Assembly: GCA_934098375.1 (NCBI GenBank)
Contig: CAKOOC010000001.1
Location: 73,067-137,066 of the forward strand
Length of the DNA: 64,000 nt
From: an uncultured Bacilli bacterium
Lineage (GTDB): Bacteria; Bacillota_I; Bacilli_A; RF39; UBA660
Direction of reading: 5' to 3'
The position numbers were made by a program, and so were the translations under genes. Below the pieces are notes generated by a model. The model saw only the letters and a program-made list of their open reading frames with translations, ran no database searches and was not told where the DNA came from. Shown in pieces: positions 15,673 through 25,041 of the stretch. How positions within the stretch are numbered: the stretch's first letter is position 1; each line of letters begins with the position of its first letter.

Positions 15673-17022
15673 TTAAAGTTTAATTATTTCAAGGTCTTTT
15701 TTGTTTTCTTTAATTAATTCTTTAACAAAAAGAGAGTAATTACTATATGGTACTAGAAGATAAGCACTATTTCTTGTTCTAGTAAGGGCAACATAAAAAA
15801 GTCTTCTTTCTTCTTCATAAGGAATGTTTTCTTTAAATGATAAAAGATTTATTATTTGATGATTTTTAATTTTTGAGGGTAAACTATTAGTTTTGTTTAA
15901 AAGATTAATAATTATTATATTATCTTCTTCTAAGCCTTTAGATTTATGAATTGTTAGAAACTTTATATTATCAGATTCTGAGACATTAAATGTTTCTTTA
16001 TCTTTATTATTTCGTCCTAAAATTAAAATATGACCACCAATTAATTTAATTATTTTTTCTAAACAAGTTTTTTCGTTTTTGTAAAATACTATTTTGATGG
16101 GTTTTTCAGTATCCTTTAAACAAATAGTATTTTTTTTAATTTGTTTTTTATTTTTCATAATAAAGTTATTGGTAATATTAACGAGAGTCTGATTGTTTCG
16201 ATAATTATAATCTAGATTAATAATAGTTAGATTTTCAAGATAATCTTTTAGATTTATAAGGATTTTTAAATCACAGCCACTAAAACGGTATATTGATTGG
16301 TAATCGTCTCCGACTGCAAAAAGATGTCCGTTATTTTGATCAATGATAGCTTTTATTAAATTAAATCTAATAAGGGAAGTGTCTTGAAATTCATCTATGA
16401 TAACAAATTTATATTTTGTTTTTACTTCATTATTATTTATTTTGGCAGTGCTGATACTAATCATATCATTAAAATCAAGATAACCTGATGATGATAGTTC
16501 ATTTTGATATAATAAGTAAATTTCAATAATAAGTAAAAGATAATCTTTGGTTATAAAATGAGCATTTTTATATAGAGATATGAGATAATCAATATTACTG
16601 TAATTGGCTTTATAGAGATTTATAAAAGTTGAAATTAAGTTTATTAGATTATCTTTAGTGTTTTCTAATAAAATTTTTCTGATGATTTTCTTTTGCCTTT
16701 TATTTTGGGGCTTATTAATATATTCTTTAATTAAAAATGTAAGCATACTTTCTTTGGCAATTTTAGTATTATCATCACGAATTAAATCTAAAGCTAGTTT
16801 GTGAAATGTTTTTACATCTATATTATATTTAATTCTTCTTTTTATATCGTTTACAGATTCATTAGTAAAAGAAATGGCGAGTATTTCATTTTCTTTATAT
16901 AGATTATTTTCAATTAAATAATTAATTTTATTTATTATAGTAAATGTTTTCCCGGAACCAGCACCGGCGATTAATAAAACATTACCAAGAGTAGTAACGG
17001 CCAATTGTTGTTTTTCATTCAT
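15673..17022 (-). CDS. Compact UvrD/Rep-like superfamily 1 helicase
   Basis: About 449 residues, much shorter than PcrA/UvrD. Motifs are nevertheless complete: Walker A AGAGSGKT (residues 19-26), AISFTNESV, VIIDEFQDTS, GDDYQSIYRFSGCD, LDYNYRNN, FLTIHKSKGLEEDN, and EERRLFYVALTRTR. Regions equal to the 1B/2B insert domains are reduced. ATG 17022 is chosen; the frame from 17058 would add hydrophobic residues that overlap the promoter. TTGACA-17-TATATT ends seven bases before this ATG and there is no ribosome binding site, suggesting a leaderless message. It follows addA but is separated from it by a terminator, so it is transcribed on its own. Confidence 0.8.
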   Translation of the reverse strand: MNEKQQLAVTTLGNVLLIAGAGSGKTFTIINKINYLIENNLYKENEILAISFTNESVNDIKRRIKYNIDVKTFHKLALDLIRDDNTKIAKESMLTFLIKEYINKPQNKRQKKIIRKILLENTKDNLINLISTFINLYKANYSNIDYLISLYKNAHFITKDYLLLIIEIYLLYQNELSSSGYLDFNDMISISTAKINNNEVKTKYKFVIIDEFQDTSLIRFNLIKAIIDQNNGHLFAVGDDYQSIYRFSGCDLKILINLKDYLENLTIINLDYNYRNNQTLVNITNNFIMKNKKQIKKNTICLKDTEKPIKIVFYKNEKTCLEKIIKLIGGHILILGRNNKDKETFNVSESDNIKFLTIHKSKGLEEDNIIIINLLNKTNSLPSKIKNHQIINLLSFKENIPYEEERRLFYVALTRTRNSAYLLVPYSNYSLFVKELIKENKKDLEIIKL

Positions 17023-17029
17023 GATTACT

Positions 17030-17058
17030 AATATAAGATAAGAAAAAAATATTGTCAA
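17030..17058 (-). promoter_or_regulatory. Consensus promoter of UvrD-like gene, start codon at about +1
   Basis: Minus strand: TTGACA (17058-17053), 17-nt spacer, TATATT (17035-17030). The expected +1 is 17023-17022, i.e. the ATG. Confidence 0.65.
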
Positions 17059-17060
17059 TC

Positions 17061-17090
17061 AAAAAAACTAGTTAAGGTCAACTAGTTTTT
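17061..17090 (-). terminator. addA terminator with stop codon in the loop
   Basis: AAAAACTAGTT/AACTAGTTTTT, 6-nt loop. The addA TAG stop (17070-17068) falls within the distal arm of the structure, and T7 follows on the minus strand. Confidence 0.8.
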
Positions 17091-20000
17091 TATCAAGAAG
17101 AGAATAAAGATATATTGATGCTTGCTTATTAGTTTTATACTCGATGTAGTTTTTATAGCCCGTTAACTGTTTAAGGTAAGCCGCATCCGAAGTATTTTTT
17201 AATTTATAATCGATAATAATATTATGGCTTTCAAAGGTAAGTAGTAAATCAATTACTCCCGTTTTAGAAATATTGTTTTCTTCATAAATAAACTCATACT
17301 CCTTGTAAATTTTGGCATCTTTAATATTTTCAAATAATTTATTATTTAATAAGTTTTTAACAATATCTATTTCAAATTCGTTTAATAAAGAAAAATTAGG
17401 ATTTTTAAAATCAATATTTTCAAGGATGTAGTGAAGTTTAATTCCTAAAAGCATATTTTCTTTTTCTGTATTAGTTATTAGTTTGTTTTGCTCTTTAGAA
17501 TAGTGTTCCTCGTTAATAACTTCGTTTTTTTCTTCTATTTCATTAACAATAATTTCATTTTCGGCAACTTTTAGATTGCTAATATCTATTTCTTTATTTA
17601 TTTTGTAATTATTATTTATTTCGGGAACTTTGACATTTTTAATATATTTTTCAAGATAAGGATATATTGATTCTAAAATGTTTTTAAAATTTTTATATTT
17701 TATTCGTGATAGATAATCAATTACTTCATTATTATCGGCTGTCATAATTGCATCATCTTTTAGTTCGGTAACTATAATCATTTTTTCTTTACATCTTGTT
17801 AAAGCAACATAAAATAATCTTATTTTTTCAGAAATTTCATCTTTAATATATTTTTCTTTATTAATAAAGGAAACAAAACTTGATTTAATACCATTATCAT
17901 ATGTAGGGATTATTAAGCCATATTTGTTATTAAAAATAAATTTTGCTTTAACTTCGTCCATATTAAAATCTTTGTGAAAGCCAGAAAAATAACATATTTT
18001 ATATTCTAAACCTTTAGATTTATGAATGTTTGTTATAGTTACTGAATCACTTTCGGTGATAAGAGCATTTATTTTTAGTTCTTCTTTATCATTTATTAAG
18101 GACGCTAAATAATCATTTATGCCATAAATATCAATACCAACTTTATTTAAATCAGCAATTTTATTTATTAAATTGTTTAAGATAATAGTGCGATAATTAA
18201 TGTTTCCAATAGTTATCATTCGTTTATAGAAGTCAAATTTATCTATGATTGTTTCAATTAATTCTTTGTTACTAAATGATTCTAAGTTATTTACAATTTC
18301 TAAACAGTACTTATAAATAGTAGTTTCGCTTAATTTTTTATTAATTATAATTTCGTAAATTTCATTATCATTCATACTAAACAAATAACTTCTAGCAATA
18401 CTAGTAAAATAGAATTTAGTCGTTTCATCATATATATGATTTTTAATATTGATAATTAAACCAACAATGTTCTTTATTAAATAAGTTTCATTAGAAATTA
18501 AAATATTTTCATCTTTATAAATATTTAAAGGAATCATAAGATAGTTAAATACTTTTTTATAAATATCAAAACTACTAGTGCGGTCCATTAAAATACAAAA
18601 ATCTTTATAAGTACAAGGTCTTAAGGTATTATCTAGGACAAGATATTTATTTTTGACTTTTTCTTTTATATCGTTACCAATTATAAAGGCTTCAATTTCT
18701 TCTTTTTTGTGAATATCATCTTTTTCATAACGGTATATTTCTAAATTATTATTATAGTTGTTATTTCCTATTTCGTTAAACATCATGTTGCCAAAAACAA
18801 GTTGGTGCTCTTTTTGATAATCAGCGTTACCAAGTTCATCATCCATAATATGATTAAAGATGTCATTTATACTATATAATACCGCGTCTCTAGAGCGAAA
18901 ATTTTTATTTAAATCGATTTTGATGCCACCATTATTATTTTTGTATAAATCATATTTTATTTTAAAAATATCAGGATTAGCATTTCTAAAACGATAAATA
19001 GATTGCTTGATATCGCCAACCATATAAACATTATTATTTTCAATAAGTTTAATAAATTCTTCTTGAATATCACTGGTATCTTGATATTCATCAATCATTA
19101 TTTCTTTGAAACTATATTTAAGATCATTTCTAATATTATCATTATTTTTAATTAAATTTATGGCCATTTTACTAATATCATTAAACTCAAACATTTGATA
19201 TTTTCTTTTAAAGCTACTTACTTTATTGTTTAATTTTAATAAAATATCAATAATTATTTCGGCATATTTTTTAGTTGATTTTAAGTCATTAATTAATACT
19301 TCTTTATCATAAAAAGTATAAGATTTTAAAACTTTAATAATATTAGTAATTTCACTTTTATAATATTTGCCATTTTCAGTTGAGCCAGTTAGTCTAAAAG
19401 AACCAATATCTAAATTATTTCTGATTTCATCATATGTTTTAGCATTTATTAATGGAGTAAGAGCCTGGCTATAGTTACTAAAGAACTTTTCTGGCGCTTC
19501 AAAAGATAAATTATAAAGAGATGTTTTAATAGTTGCGATTCTTTTTAATAGATTATTTACGTATTCATTAAATAAAAAGTTAATATTTTCTTCACTGTAG
19601 TAGTCATTTATATAATTTTTTAAATATTCTTCTTTGTTTATTAATAAATCGATTTTACTATCTAAAGATAAAATAATTTTTTTGATAGGTTTATCGTTTT
19701 TACCACAAAAGGAAGTTACAAAATCAATAAAATTTTGATTGTTTTCTAAATATAATTCATTGAAAATTTCATTGATAATGTTCTTTTTTTGATTGTTTAT
19801 AATGGAAGAATCAATGATACTTATATTTTGATCTAAGTTTAGCAAGTAATGGTATTTTTTTACTAAAGATAAGACAAAAGCATCAAAGGTTGTAATGCTA
19901 GAACTTTCAACAAGTTTGGCTTCTTTTTTAATTTCTTCATCTTCTAAAATAGCTTTTTTAATTCGTGTCTTCATTTCGGCGGCTGCATTATTGGTAAATG

Positions 20001-20160
20001 TAAGAATTAATAGTTCGTTAACATGAATACCATTTTTGATTTTATTTATAACTCGCGCAGTTAAAACAGCCGTTTTTCCGGAACCAGCACCTGCAGAAAC
20101 AATGATATTTGATCCTTCGGTATTTATTGCTTTTTGTTGTTCTAAAGTCCATTTAGGCAT
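17068..20160 (-). CDS. addA: AddA: helicase-nuclease subunit of double-strand-break repair
   Basis: With AddB this forms the Firmicute equivalent of RecBCD, resecting DNA ends until a Chi site. About 1030 residues, on the short side for AddA. Seen: Walker A GAGSGKT (residues 24-30), ILTFTNNAAAEMKTRI, MIDEYQDTSDIQ, VGDIKQSIYRFRNA, LNKNFRSRD, TITNIHKSKGLEYKI, RLFYVALTRCKEKM. The C-terminal RecB-type nuclease has GVIDLLLTF...IIIDYKLKN and a QLTGYKNYI helix. ATG 20160 fits a TAGGAG site; the frame's first ATG (20169) touches it. The start overlaps the addB stop by eight bases. Confidence 0.93.
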   Translation of the reverse strand: MPKWTLEQQKAINTEGSNIIVSAGAGSGKTAVLTARVINKIKNGIHVNELLILTFTNNAAAEMKTRIKKAILEDEEIKKEAKLVESSSITTFDAFVLSLVKKYHYLLNLDQNISIIDSSIINNQKKNIINEIFNELYLENNQNFIDFVTSFCGKNDKPIKKIILSLDSKIDLLINKEEYLKNYINDYYSEENINFLFNEYVNNLLKRIATIKTSLYNLSFEAPEKFFSNYSQALTPLINAKTYDEIRNNLDIGSFRLTGSTENGKYYKSEITNIIKVLKSYTFYDKEVLINDLKSTKKYAEIIIDILLKLNNKVSSFKRKYQMFEFNDISKMAINLIKNNDNIRNDLKYSFKEIMIDEYQDTSDIQEEFIKLIENNNVYMVGDIKQSIYRFRNANPDIFKIKYDLYKNNNGGIKIDLNKNFRSRDAVLYSINDIFNHIMDDELGNADYQKEHQLVFGNMMFNEIGNNNYNNNLEIYRYEKDDIHKKEEIEAFIIGNDIKEKVKNKYLVLDNTLRPCTYKDFCILMDRTSSFDIYKKVFNYLMIPLNIYKDENILISNETYLIKNIVGLIINIKNHIYDETTKFYFTSIARSYLFSMNDNEIYEIIINKKLSETTIYKYCLEIVNNLESFSNKELIETIIDKFDFYKRMITIGNINYRTIILNNLINKIADLNKVGIDIYGINDYLASLINDKEELKINALITESDSVTITNIHKSKGLEYKICYFSGFHKDFNMDEVKAKFIFNNKYGLIIPTYDNGIKSSFVSFINKEKYIKDEISEKIRLFYVALTRCKEKMIIVTELKDDAIMTADNNEVIDYLSRIKYKNFKNILESIYPYLEKYIKNVKVPEINNNYKINKEIDISNLKVAENEIIVNEIEEKNEVINEEHYSKEQNKLITNTEKENMLLGIKLHYILENIDFKNPNFSLLNEFEIDIVKNLLNNKLFENIKDAKIYKEYEFIYEENNISKTGVIDLLLTFESHNIIIDYKLKNTSDAAYLKQLTGYKNYIEYKTNKQASIYLYSLLDKKLVDLN

Positions 20161-22468
20161 CAATATCATCTCCTAACTTTAATTCTTTTTCGGTAGTTAA
20201 ATATTCTAAATCTTTATCGGTCATATAACAAACGGATTTATAAGGACAAAACTCACAACTTAGGTTAGTGTTACCAAGCATTTTAGGAGCAATTTTAAAT
20301 TCAGCATTTTTAATATCTTTAATACAATCTTTAATTTTACTTTCGGTTAAGTTATATAAATAATTAAAATCATTCGCCGTTAAAATTTTGGCATATTTAG
20401 AAAAGCCATTTTGGGTCATTTTCATACCTTTAATAAAATCACTATTTTCATAAGTGGGATCAAAATCTTTTAGTAATTCTTCATTTTCTAAAGTATATCC
20501 ATCTAATTTTAAGTAGTTTTCATAAATTTCGGTTTCATTTTTTTCAAAGTCACTGGTAATTATTGGTTTTAAAATGTGCTGTAAATATATTCCAACAACT
20601 AAAGAATCAGGATAAAGTTTTTTTATTAGATATAAATAGCATGGCAATTGTAAGTTTAAGCCATATTTTGCGAGTCTTAAATCAATTTCCGGATTTCCCG
20701 TTTTGTAATCAATTAAAACGACTTTATCTTCGTACATCATAATTTTATCTATGATACCAATAAACTTTGTATCATCAATCATTATATTAATATTTTTTTC
20801 ACATTCAATATTTTGATATTTATTTTGACTAGATAGACTTTTAATATATTTGATGGCGCCTTTTAATTCTTTCATTATTTTATTAGTGAAAACTTTATTT
20901 TCAGGGGTTAATTCAAATTCGTTATTTTTAATAAACGTTTCATAAGAACTTTCAAAACTTTTATTTTCGTCATATATTTCTGATAATATATAATGGCATA
21001 AAGAACCTAGCCAAGCATCAAAAGTACTTTCAAATTTGTTTAATTTTAAAACATTATCTAAATAGTATCTAAAAGGACACTCATAATAAGTATTCATTTT
21101 AGAATAAGATAAGTTAAAATTATAATTTTGTAAATTAACTTTTTGATATTTATTATTATAAGATTGATATCCTTGATTAGGATATGTTTTTAGTAATACT
21201 TCTAAACTAGGACTTTTAAGGTTAAATTTAATATAATCGTCTAAAATTAAGCCTAAATTATATAAATTACTTTCATGAGAGTGACCACTAGGGCTATAAT
21301 CAACATTTTTAATTTCTAGATTTAATTCTTTAATAAGAGGTGATGGCTCAAGAGAACCACCTAAATTTTGAAGAGCCGCACTAATAAAAAGATTAGGTGT
21401 ATTATTTAAAATGCTTTCCCAAATAATAATTTCATTGTTATTTTTTTCAATAGTATTTTCTAAGTATGAAGGCTTTTCTTTATCATTAATAAAGTCTTCA
21501 TCTTTATAGACTTTAGGTATATATTCACGGTTAAAATCTAATAAGTAAATATACTCATCATCGTTAAAATAATTATCTTTTAATTCTACGATATTAACTG
21601 CGTTTTGATATTTAGGATTTTTAAGTTTAGCCGTTTTAAATTCTTCCGTTAAAAGATTTTTTATTTCATTTTTATTTTCAATAAAATAATATTCATTTAA
21701 TATATTAATAATAGCATTTTTTATTTCAGGAGTTTTAACAAGTGATAAGGCTTTATTTAAGTCGTGCATGTTATTTAAAAAATTTTGGCCATCAATTGTG
21801 TCAAAAATGGTTTTTTCATTATTAAAATTTACTTTTAAATGATAAAATTTACTAATTTTTTTAATTGTACTTTCATTTTCTTTGTTAACATTAGCAAAAA
21901 ATACTTTGGAAGGGTTTAAATTTTTATTTAAGATATCATTAAAAATATAATCTATTTCATTTTCTATAGTTTTAAAATTTAGAATAATTTCTTTTTTATT
22001 TACAGTATTTTCAGGGGAAACGATAGTAACTTTGGCACTTTTTTCTAATATGCCGATTAATTTTTTTTGATACTTGGTAATTATAGTAAAGCCCCAAAAT
22101 AAAATTTCTTTATCTTTTATTGTTTCATAAAATAAAGGATCTTTAATTAGTAACTCATGATTTAAAAGATCATCTTTGATATTTTCTAAATATTTTAATT
22201 TTTCATTGTCATAACCTAAATCAAGTAAGTTATATAAGCTCCTTATGATTTCTTTAGCGTTACTTAGACTTAGATGATAATTTTGATATAAATAATAAAT
22301 TCCTTTTTTATCATAATCATAAAACATTCTTTTTTTTAGTTCTTCCATTGTTAAAATTTTTATGTTGTACATTTTATCTAAAGAATTTAAATATTTGATG
22401 ATTTTTTTCTTTATATTACTGGGAATTATTAATATTAAATTGTCGTGTAAATATTGCAATAAATTCAT
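20153..22468 (-). CDS. addB: AddB: short form of the nuclease/Chi-recognition subunit
   Basis: 771 residues against roughly 1150 for Bacillus AddB. The iron-sulfur nuclease is intact: first cysteine in YECPFRYYLDNVL, then FIGIIDKIM...VVLIDYKTG and LQLPCYLYL, and the closing Cys738-x2-Cys741-x5-Cys747 (CEFCPYKSVC). The N-terminal helicase-like half is reduced and I see no Walker A motif there. So this is a trimmed AddB in which only AddA is the motor. AAAGGTGG precedes the ATG; a TG-A-TATAAT extended -10 lies just upstream, making this the operon head (addB-addA). Identity rests on the FeS motif and linkage to addA. Confidence 0.87.
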   Translation of the reverse strand: MNLLQYLHDNLILIIPSNIKKKIIKYLNSLDKMYNIKILTMEELKKRMFYDYDKKGIYYLYQNYHLSLSNAKEIIRSLYNLLDLGYDNEKLKYLENIKDDLLNHELLIKDPLFYETIKDKEILFWGFTIITKYQKKLIGILEKSAKVTIVSPENTVNKKEIILNFKTIENEIDYIFNDILNKNLNPSKVFFANVNKENESTIKKISKFYHLKVNFNNEKTIFDTIDGQNFLNNMHDLNKALSLVKTPEIKNAIINILNEYYFIENKNEIKNLLTEEFKTAKLKNPKYQNAVNIVELKDNYFNDDEYIYLLDFNREYIPKVYKDEDFINDKEKPSYLENTIEKNNNEIIIWESILNNTPNLFISAALQNLGGSLEPSPLIKELNLEIKNVDYSPSGHSHESNLYNLGLILDDYIKFNLKSPSLEVLLKTYPNQGYQSYNNKYQKVNLQNYNFNLSYSKMNTYYECPFRYYLDNVLKLNKFESTFDAWLGSLCHYILSEIYDENKSFESSYETFIKNNEFELTPENKVFTNKIMKELKGAIKYIKSLSSQNKYQNIECEKNINIMIDDTKFIGIIDKIMMYEDKVVLIDYKTGNPEIDLRLAKYGLNLQLPCYLYLIKKLYPDSLVVGIYLQHILKPIITSDFEKNETEIYENYLKLDGYTLENEELLKDFDPTYENSDFIKGMKMTQNGFSKYAKILTANDFNYLYNLTESKIKDCIKDIKNAEFKIAPKMLGNTNLSCEFCPYKSVCYMTDKDLEYLTTEKELKLGDDIDA

Positions 22469-22522
22469 AATACCACCTTTTAAATTATATCATATGTTAT
22501 CTTTATTTTATTAAAAACAAAA

Positions 22523-22552
22523 AAAAGCATATACTTTTTGGCATATACTTTT
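22523..22552 (-). terminator. Minus-strand intrinsic terminator
   Basis: Read on the minus strand, AAAAGTATATGC pairs with GTATATGCTTTT using two G-U pairs, followed by a T-rich tract. On the plus strand those positions are A-C mismatches, so the terminator is directional. It ends the 22568-24655 gene group. Confidence 0.65.
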
Positions 22553-22567
22553 AAAGTTATTTTTATT

Positions 22568-22828
22568 TTAAATATTTTTTTCTTTTCCTTTTAAAAATAT
22601 TTTTTTTACACGAGATATCATACTGGCATCAAAGTTAAGCGCGACTGTCGTGACAGGTAAATTATATCTTTCGGCAACGTCTATAATAGCTCTAGCAGTT
22701 TCGTCATTTTCGGCATTTATAATATAATCATGCCATTCTTTTTTATTAGAAAAACCACTTTTGATAGCGTCTTCGGTATCTTTTTTTTGTAATAATTTAA
22801 TCTCTAATTTGTAATCTTCTATATTCAT
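22568..22828 (-). CDS. Small cytoplasmic protein of unknown function
   Basis: 86 residues with an acidic, helical N-terminal half (MNIEDYKLEIKLLQKKDTEDAIKSGFSNKKEWHDYIINAE by eye) and an alpha/beta-looking second half (TARAIIDVAERYNLPVTTVALNFDASMISRVKKIFLKG). Not recognised. A clear GGAGG site precedes the ATG. It starts eight bases after the VanY-type gene's stop and ends in a directional terminator, so it is the last gene of a three-gene minus-strand unit (protease-like, carboxypeptidase, this). Confidence 0.6.
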   Translation of the reverse strand: MNIEDYKLEIKLLQKKDTEDAIKSGFSNKKEWHDYIINAENDETARAIIDVAERYNLPVTTVALNFDASMISRVKKIFLKGKEKNI

Positions 22829-22836
22829 AAAACCTC

Positions 22837-23838
22837 CTAATCAGGGTAAACTGATGTTAAACCAAAGTAGTTTTCCATCGTTATCCACGAACCACTATTA
22901 TATAATTTTTTGGCTAAATCTTTACCGACATAACGAATATGCCATGGCTCAAATATGTAACCAGTTTCACTTGTTGAACCTTCGGGGTATCTTAATATGT
23001 AGCCATATAAATAACAGTTATTGGCAATCCAGATTCCTTCTTTTGTGTCTTTAAAATCCGTTGTTATGGTGTTTAAATCAAAGGCTAAACCAGTTTGATG
23101 CTCGGAGTTTCCTGGTCTTGCGGAAGAAGTATCAGCGGCTGCTTTGCCTTTGCGTGTGACATAACTATTATATAAATCACTTTGATAACTATAAGAGCGA
23201 TATCCACTTTGGGCCCATAAATTTAAACCAATAGCCTTAGAATCACTAAGCATTTCATTCCAAGCATTATAGGCATCTTTATCTAGTGGGTCACGTGCAA
23301 AGCCACTTGATGGCACGCTTTTATAGGGATTTAGGGGCACAAAATTTTTATCTAATTTATAAGTTTTGTTAACAATTAGGTAATTATCAACATAGTAAGC
23401 GCCATTTTTGTAAGTAATTGTATAACCTTTACTGCTGGTACCAACGTAACCTTCTTTAGTGCTAGATTTAGTTGTGGTGGTAGTTATCTTTGTTGTTAAC
23501 TTAGTTGTAGTAGTGGTTGTCTTAGCATTGGTTGTTACACTTGTACTAATTACTTCAGAAGAAACAGTAGTTGTTGCATTAGTATTTTTCTCATTGGATG
23601 TTAGTGTAGTTTTAGTAGTTGTAGATAAATTATTTTTATCATCGCATTTTTTTAATAGTAAGAAGTTAATCGTATTTACGATTAAAATACATATAATTGT
23701 TAAAAGAATATTTAATAGTATTTTTTTCTTTTTTATTTTCTTTAAAATAAGAATACTAATATATAAAAAGCCTAAAACCAAAGAACCATATAAAATTAGA
23801 TTATGAGTTAAATTAAAAACATTATCTTCTAAACACAT
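22837..23838 (-). CDS. VanY-type D-alanyl-D-alanine carboxypeptidase, membrane-anchored
   Basis: A 333-residue wall peptidase that trims the terminal D-Ala of stem peptides. Two N-terminal membrane helices (about residues 10-30 and 38-62) are followed by a long Thr-rich spacer (about 70-127). The catalytic domain carries the VanY zinc signature: SGYRSYSYQ, then SARPGNSEHQTGLAFDL (His and Asp ligands), and EPWHIRYVG (second His). All expected residues are present. TAGGTG precedes the start. The low-complexity Thr spacer probably spans the wall. Its neighbour upstream is a trypsin-fold protein; the two are eight bases apart and probably co-transcribed. Confidence 0.9.
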   Translation of the reverse strand: MCLEDNVFNLTHNLILYGSLVLGFLYISILILKKIKKKKILLNILLTIICILIVNTINFLLLKKCDDKNNLSTTTKTTLTSNEKNTNATTTVSSEVISTSVTTNAKTTTTTTKLTTKITTTTTKSSTKEGYVGTSSKGYTITYKNGAYYVDNYLIVNKTYKLDKNFVPLNPYKSVPSSGFARDPLDKDAYNAWNEMLSDSKAIGLNLWAQSGYRSYSYQSDLYNSYVTRKGKAAADTSSARPGNSEHQTGLAFDLNTITTDFKDTKEGIWIANNCYLYGYILRYPEGSTSETGYIFEPWHIRYVGKDLAKKLYNSGSWITMENYFGLTSVYPD

Positions 23839-23845
23839 AACACAC

Positions 23846-24655
23846 CTACTTTATATTAAATTTAATGCTGTTTGTTTCTAAAAATTCCATAATTGTTTGG
23901 GAATTTATAGCATAACCTAAAGTTAATTTTAAATCTTTAGAAGCATTTAAAGTTTTAGAGCCTACGAGCATACCTAAAATATAACCATTTTTATCAGCTA
24001 CAATGCCACCGCTTTGTCCGGGAAGAGCAGGATTAGATGTTTCAAACATGGAAATAGCTTCATTATCGCTGGCAATATTACGAGTAATAATTCCTTCAGT
24101 GGGAAAAATGGGGAAGTTCATTATTTTATTTGTCGTTTTTATTACGCATTCATTCTCATCATAGGAAAAAGCATCATATTCAGGAAAAGCAAATCCGATA
24201 TTACAAATACTAGTACCTATTTGAGGGATTTCTTTAGAAAATACCGGAAAATTCTTAACATGAACTTTATTAACTTTTTCAGATTTTATAATAGCTAAAT
24301 CTAATTCAGGATGTTTTATAATGTCAATTTTTCCTTCTATATTAGCTGTATCAACAATAATATTGTGCATTGCAACGACAGTATCATTAGTAATACCATA
24401 TTTCTTTTCGATTTTTTTAATTTGTCTAGGACTTTTTTCTTTTAATTCTTTTAAAATAGGATTGTATACTTCACCAATTTCTTCAGAAAGTAAAATTAAA
24501 TCAGCATTAGTTGCGGTAGTTAAAATATCACCATCTTCATTTAGAACAATCATGGTAGAAATATAATTATTTAAATGATCACTATTATAAAATAAACGAG
24601 CGGTTATAATTGGTCTTAAAAAATTAACAGCGTTTTTAATTGCTATTTTAAACAT
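23846..24655 (-). CDS. Trypsin-fold protein lacking the catalytic histidine (possible pseudoprotease)
   Basis: 269 residues. The second beta-barrel is clear: PGQSGGIVADKNGYILGMLVGS with Ser215 in the nucleophile position (GQSGG rather than G(D/N)SGGP), and Asp119 in HPELDLAIIKSE. The first barrel should contain T-x-A-H before the helix; here the segment reads ILTTATNADLIL (residues 44-55) with no His. No signal peptide or membrane helix is evident, so it may be cytoplasmic. An insert of about 40 residues (EEIGEVYNPILKELKEKSPRQIKKIEKKYG) sits inside the barrel. Ribosome binding site AAGGTGA. The reading frame is otherwise intact, so it is unlikely to be a decaying gene. Confidence 0.7.
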   Translation of the reverse strand: MFKIAIKNAVNFLRPIITARLFYNSDHLNNYISTMIVLNEDGDILTTATNADLILLSEEIGEVYNPILKELKEKSPRQIKKIEKKYGITNDTVVAMHNIIVDTANIEGKIDIIKHPELDLAIIKSEKVNKVHVKNFPVFSKEIPQIGTSICNIGFAFPEYDAFSYDENECVIKTTNKIMNFPIFPTEGIITRNIASDNEAISMFETSNPALPGQSGGIVADKNGYILGMLVGSKTLNASKDLKLTLGYAINSQTIMEFLETNSIKFNIK

Positions 24656-24741
24656 ATTATCACCTTTTTAATTATAGCACGGATAATATATAACTTAAAG
24701 TTTTTGTAGATTAATAATTTTAAATAAAGATTGGAAAATAA

Positions 24742-24763
24742 AAAGAAACTACTTGGTTTCTTT
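24742..24763 (-). terminator. Terminator containing the stop codon of the small membrane-protein gene
   Basis: On the minus strand, AAAGAAAC/GTTTCTTT with a CAAGTA loop and a T-rich tract. The TAG stop lies in the loop. Confidence 0.75.
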
Positions 24764-24934
24764 GATAATCTTATATAGGCCTAATAACTCGATAGCAAGA
24801 GATAATATTAATAAAGCAAAACAGTAAGTATCACTTATTTCAACATAACGATTTACTAATAATGATATTATTAAAAATATGGTGCCCATAAATAAAATTA
24901 ATAAACCTGTATTTTTCTTTTTTTTCTTTTTCAT
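24749..24934 (-). CDS. Two-helix small membrane protein
   Basis: About 61 residues: MKKKKKKNTG, helix LLILFMGTIFLIISLLV, short loop NRYVEISDTY, helix CFALLILSLAIELLGLYKII, tail KETK. The positive N-terminus predicts both ends inside. ATG 24934 has AAAGGG upstream; the GTG at 24943 overlaps that site. TATAAT near 24961 (minus strand) and a terminator around the stop frame a complete small transcription unit. No homologue recognised. Confidence 0.6.
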   Translation of the reverse strand: MKKKKKKNTGLLILFMGTIFLIISLLVNRYVEISDTYCFALLILSLAIELLGLYKIIKETK

Positions 24935-25041
24935 AGCTTCCACCCTTTGTTAAAAATATTATAGCATTTTATAAAAACACTTTTAAGAAGAAAAGATTGA
25001 TTTTACACTTATTTTATATTATAAATAGATTTGGTGATTTG

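Noticed and set aside
23459..23806. Plus-strand 115-codon ORF rich in Val opposite the VanY-type gene
   Set aside because: It is the antisense of the Thr-rich spacer; ACN repeats on one strand give long open Val-rich frames on the other. No ribosome binding site.
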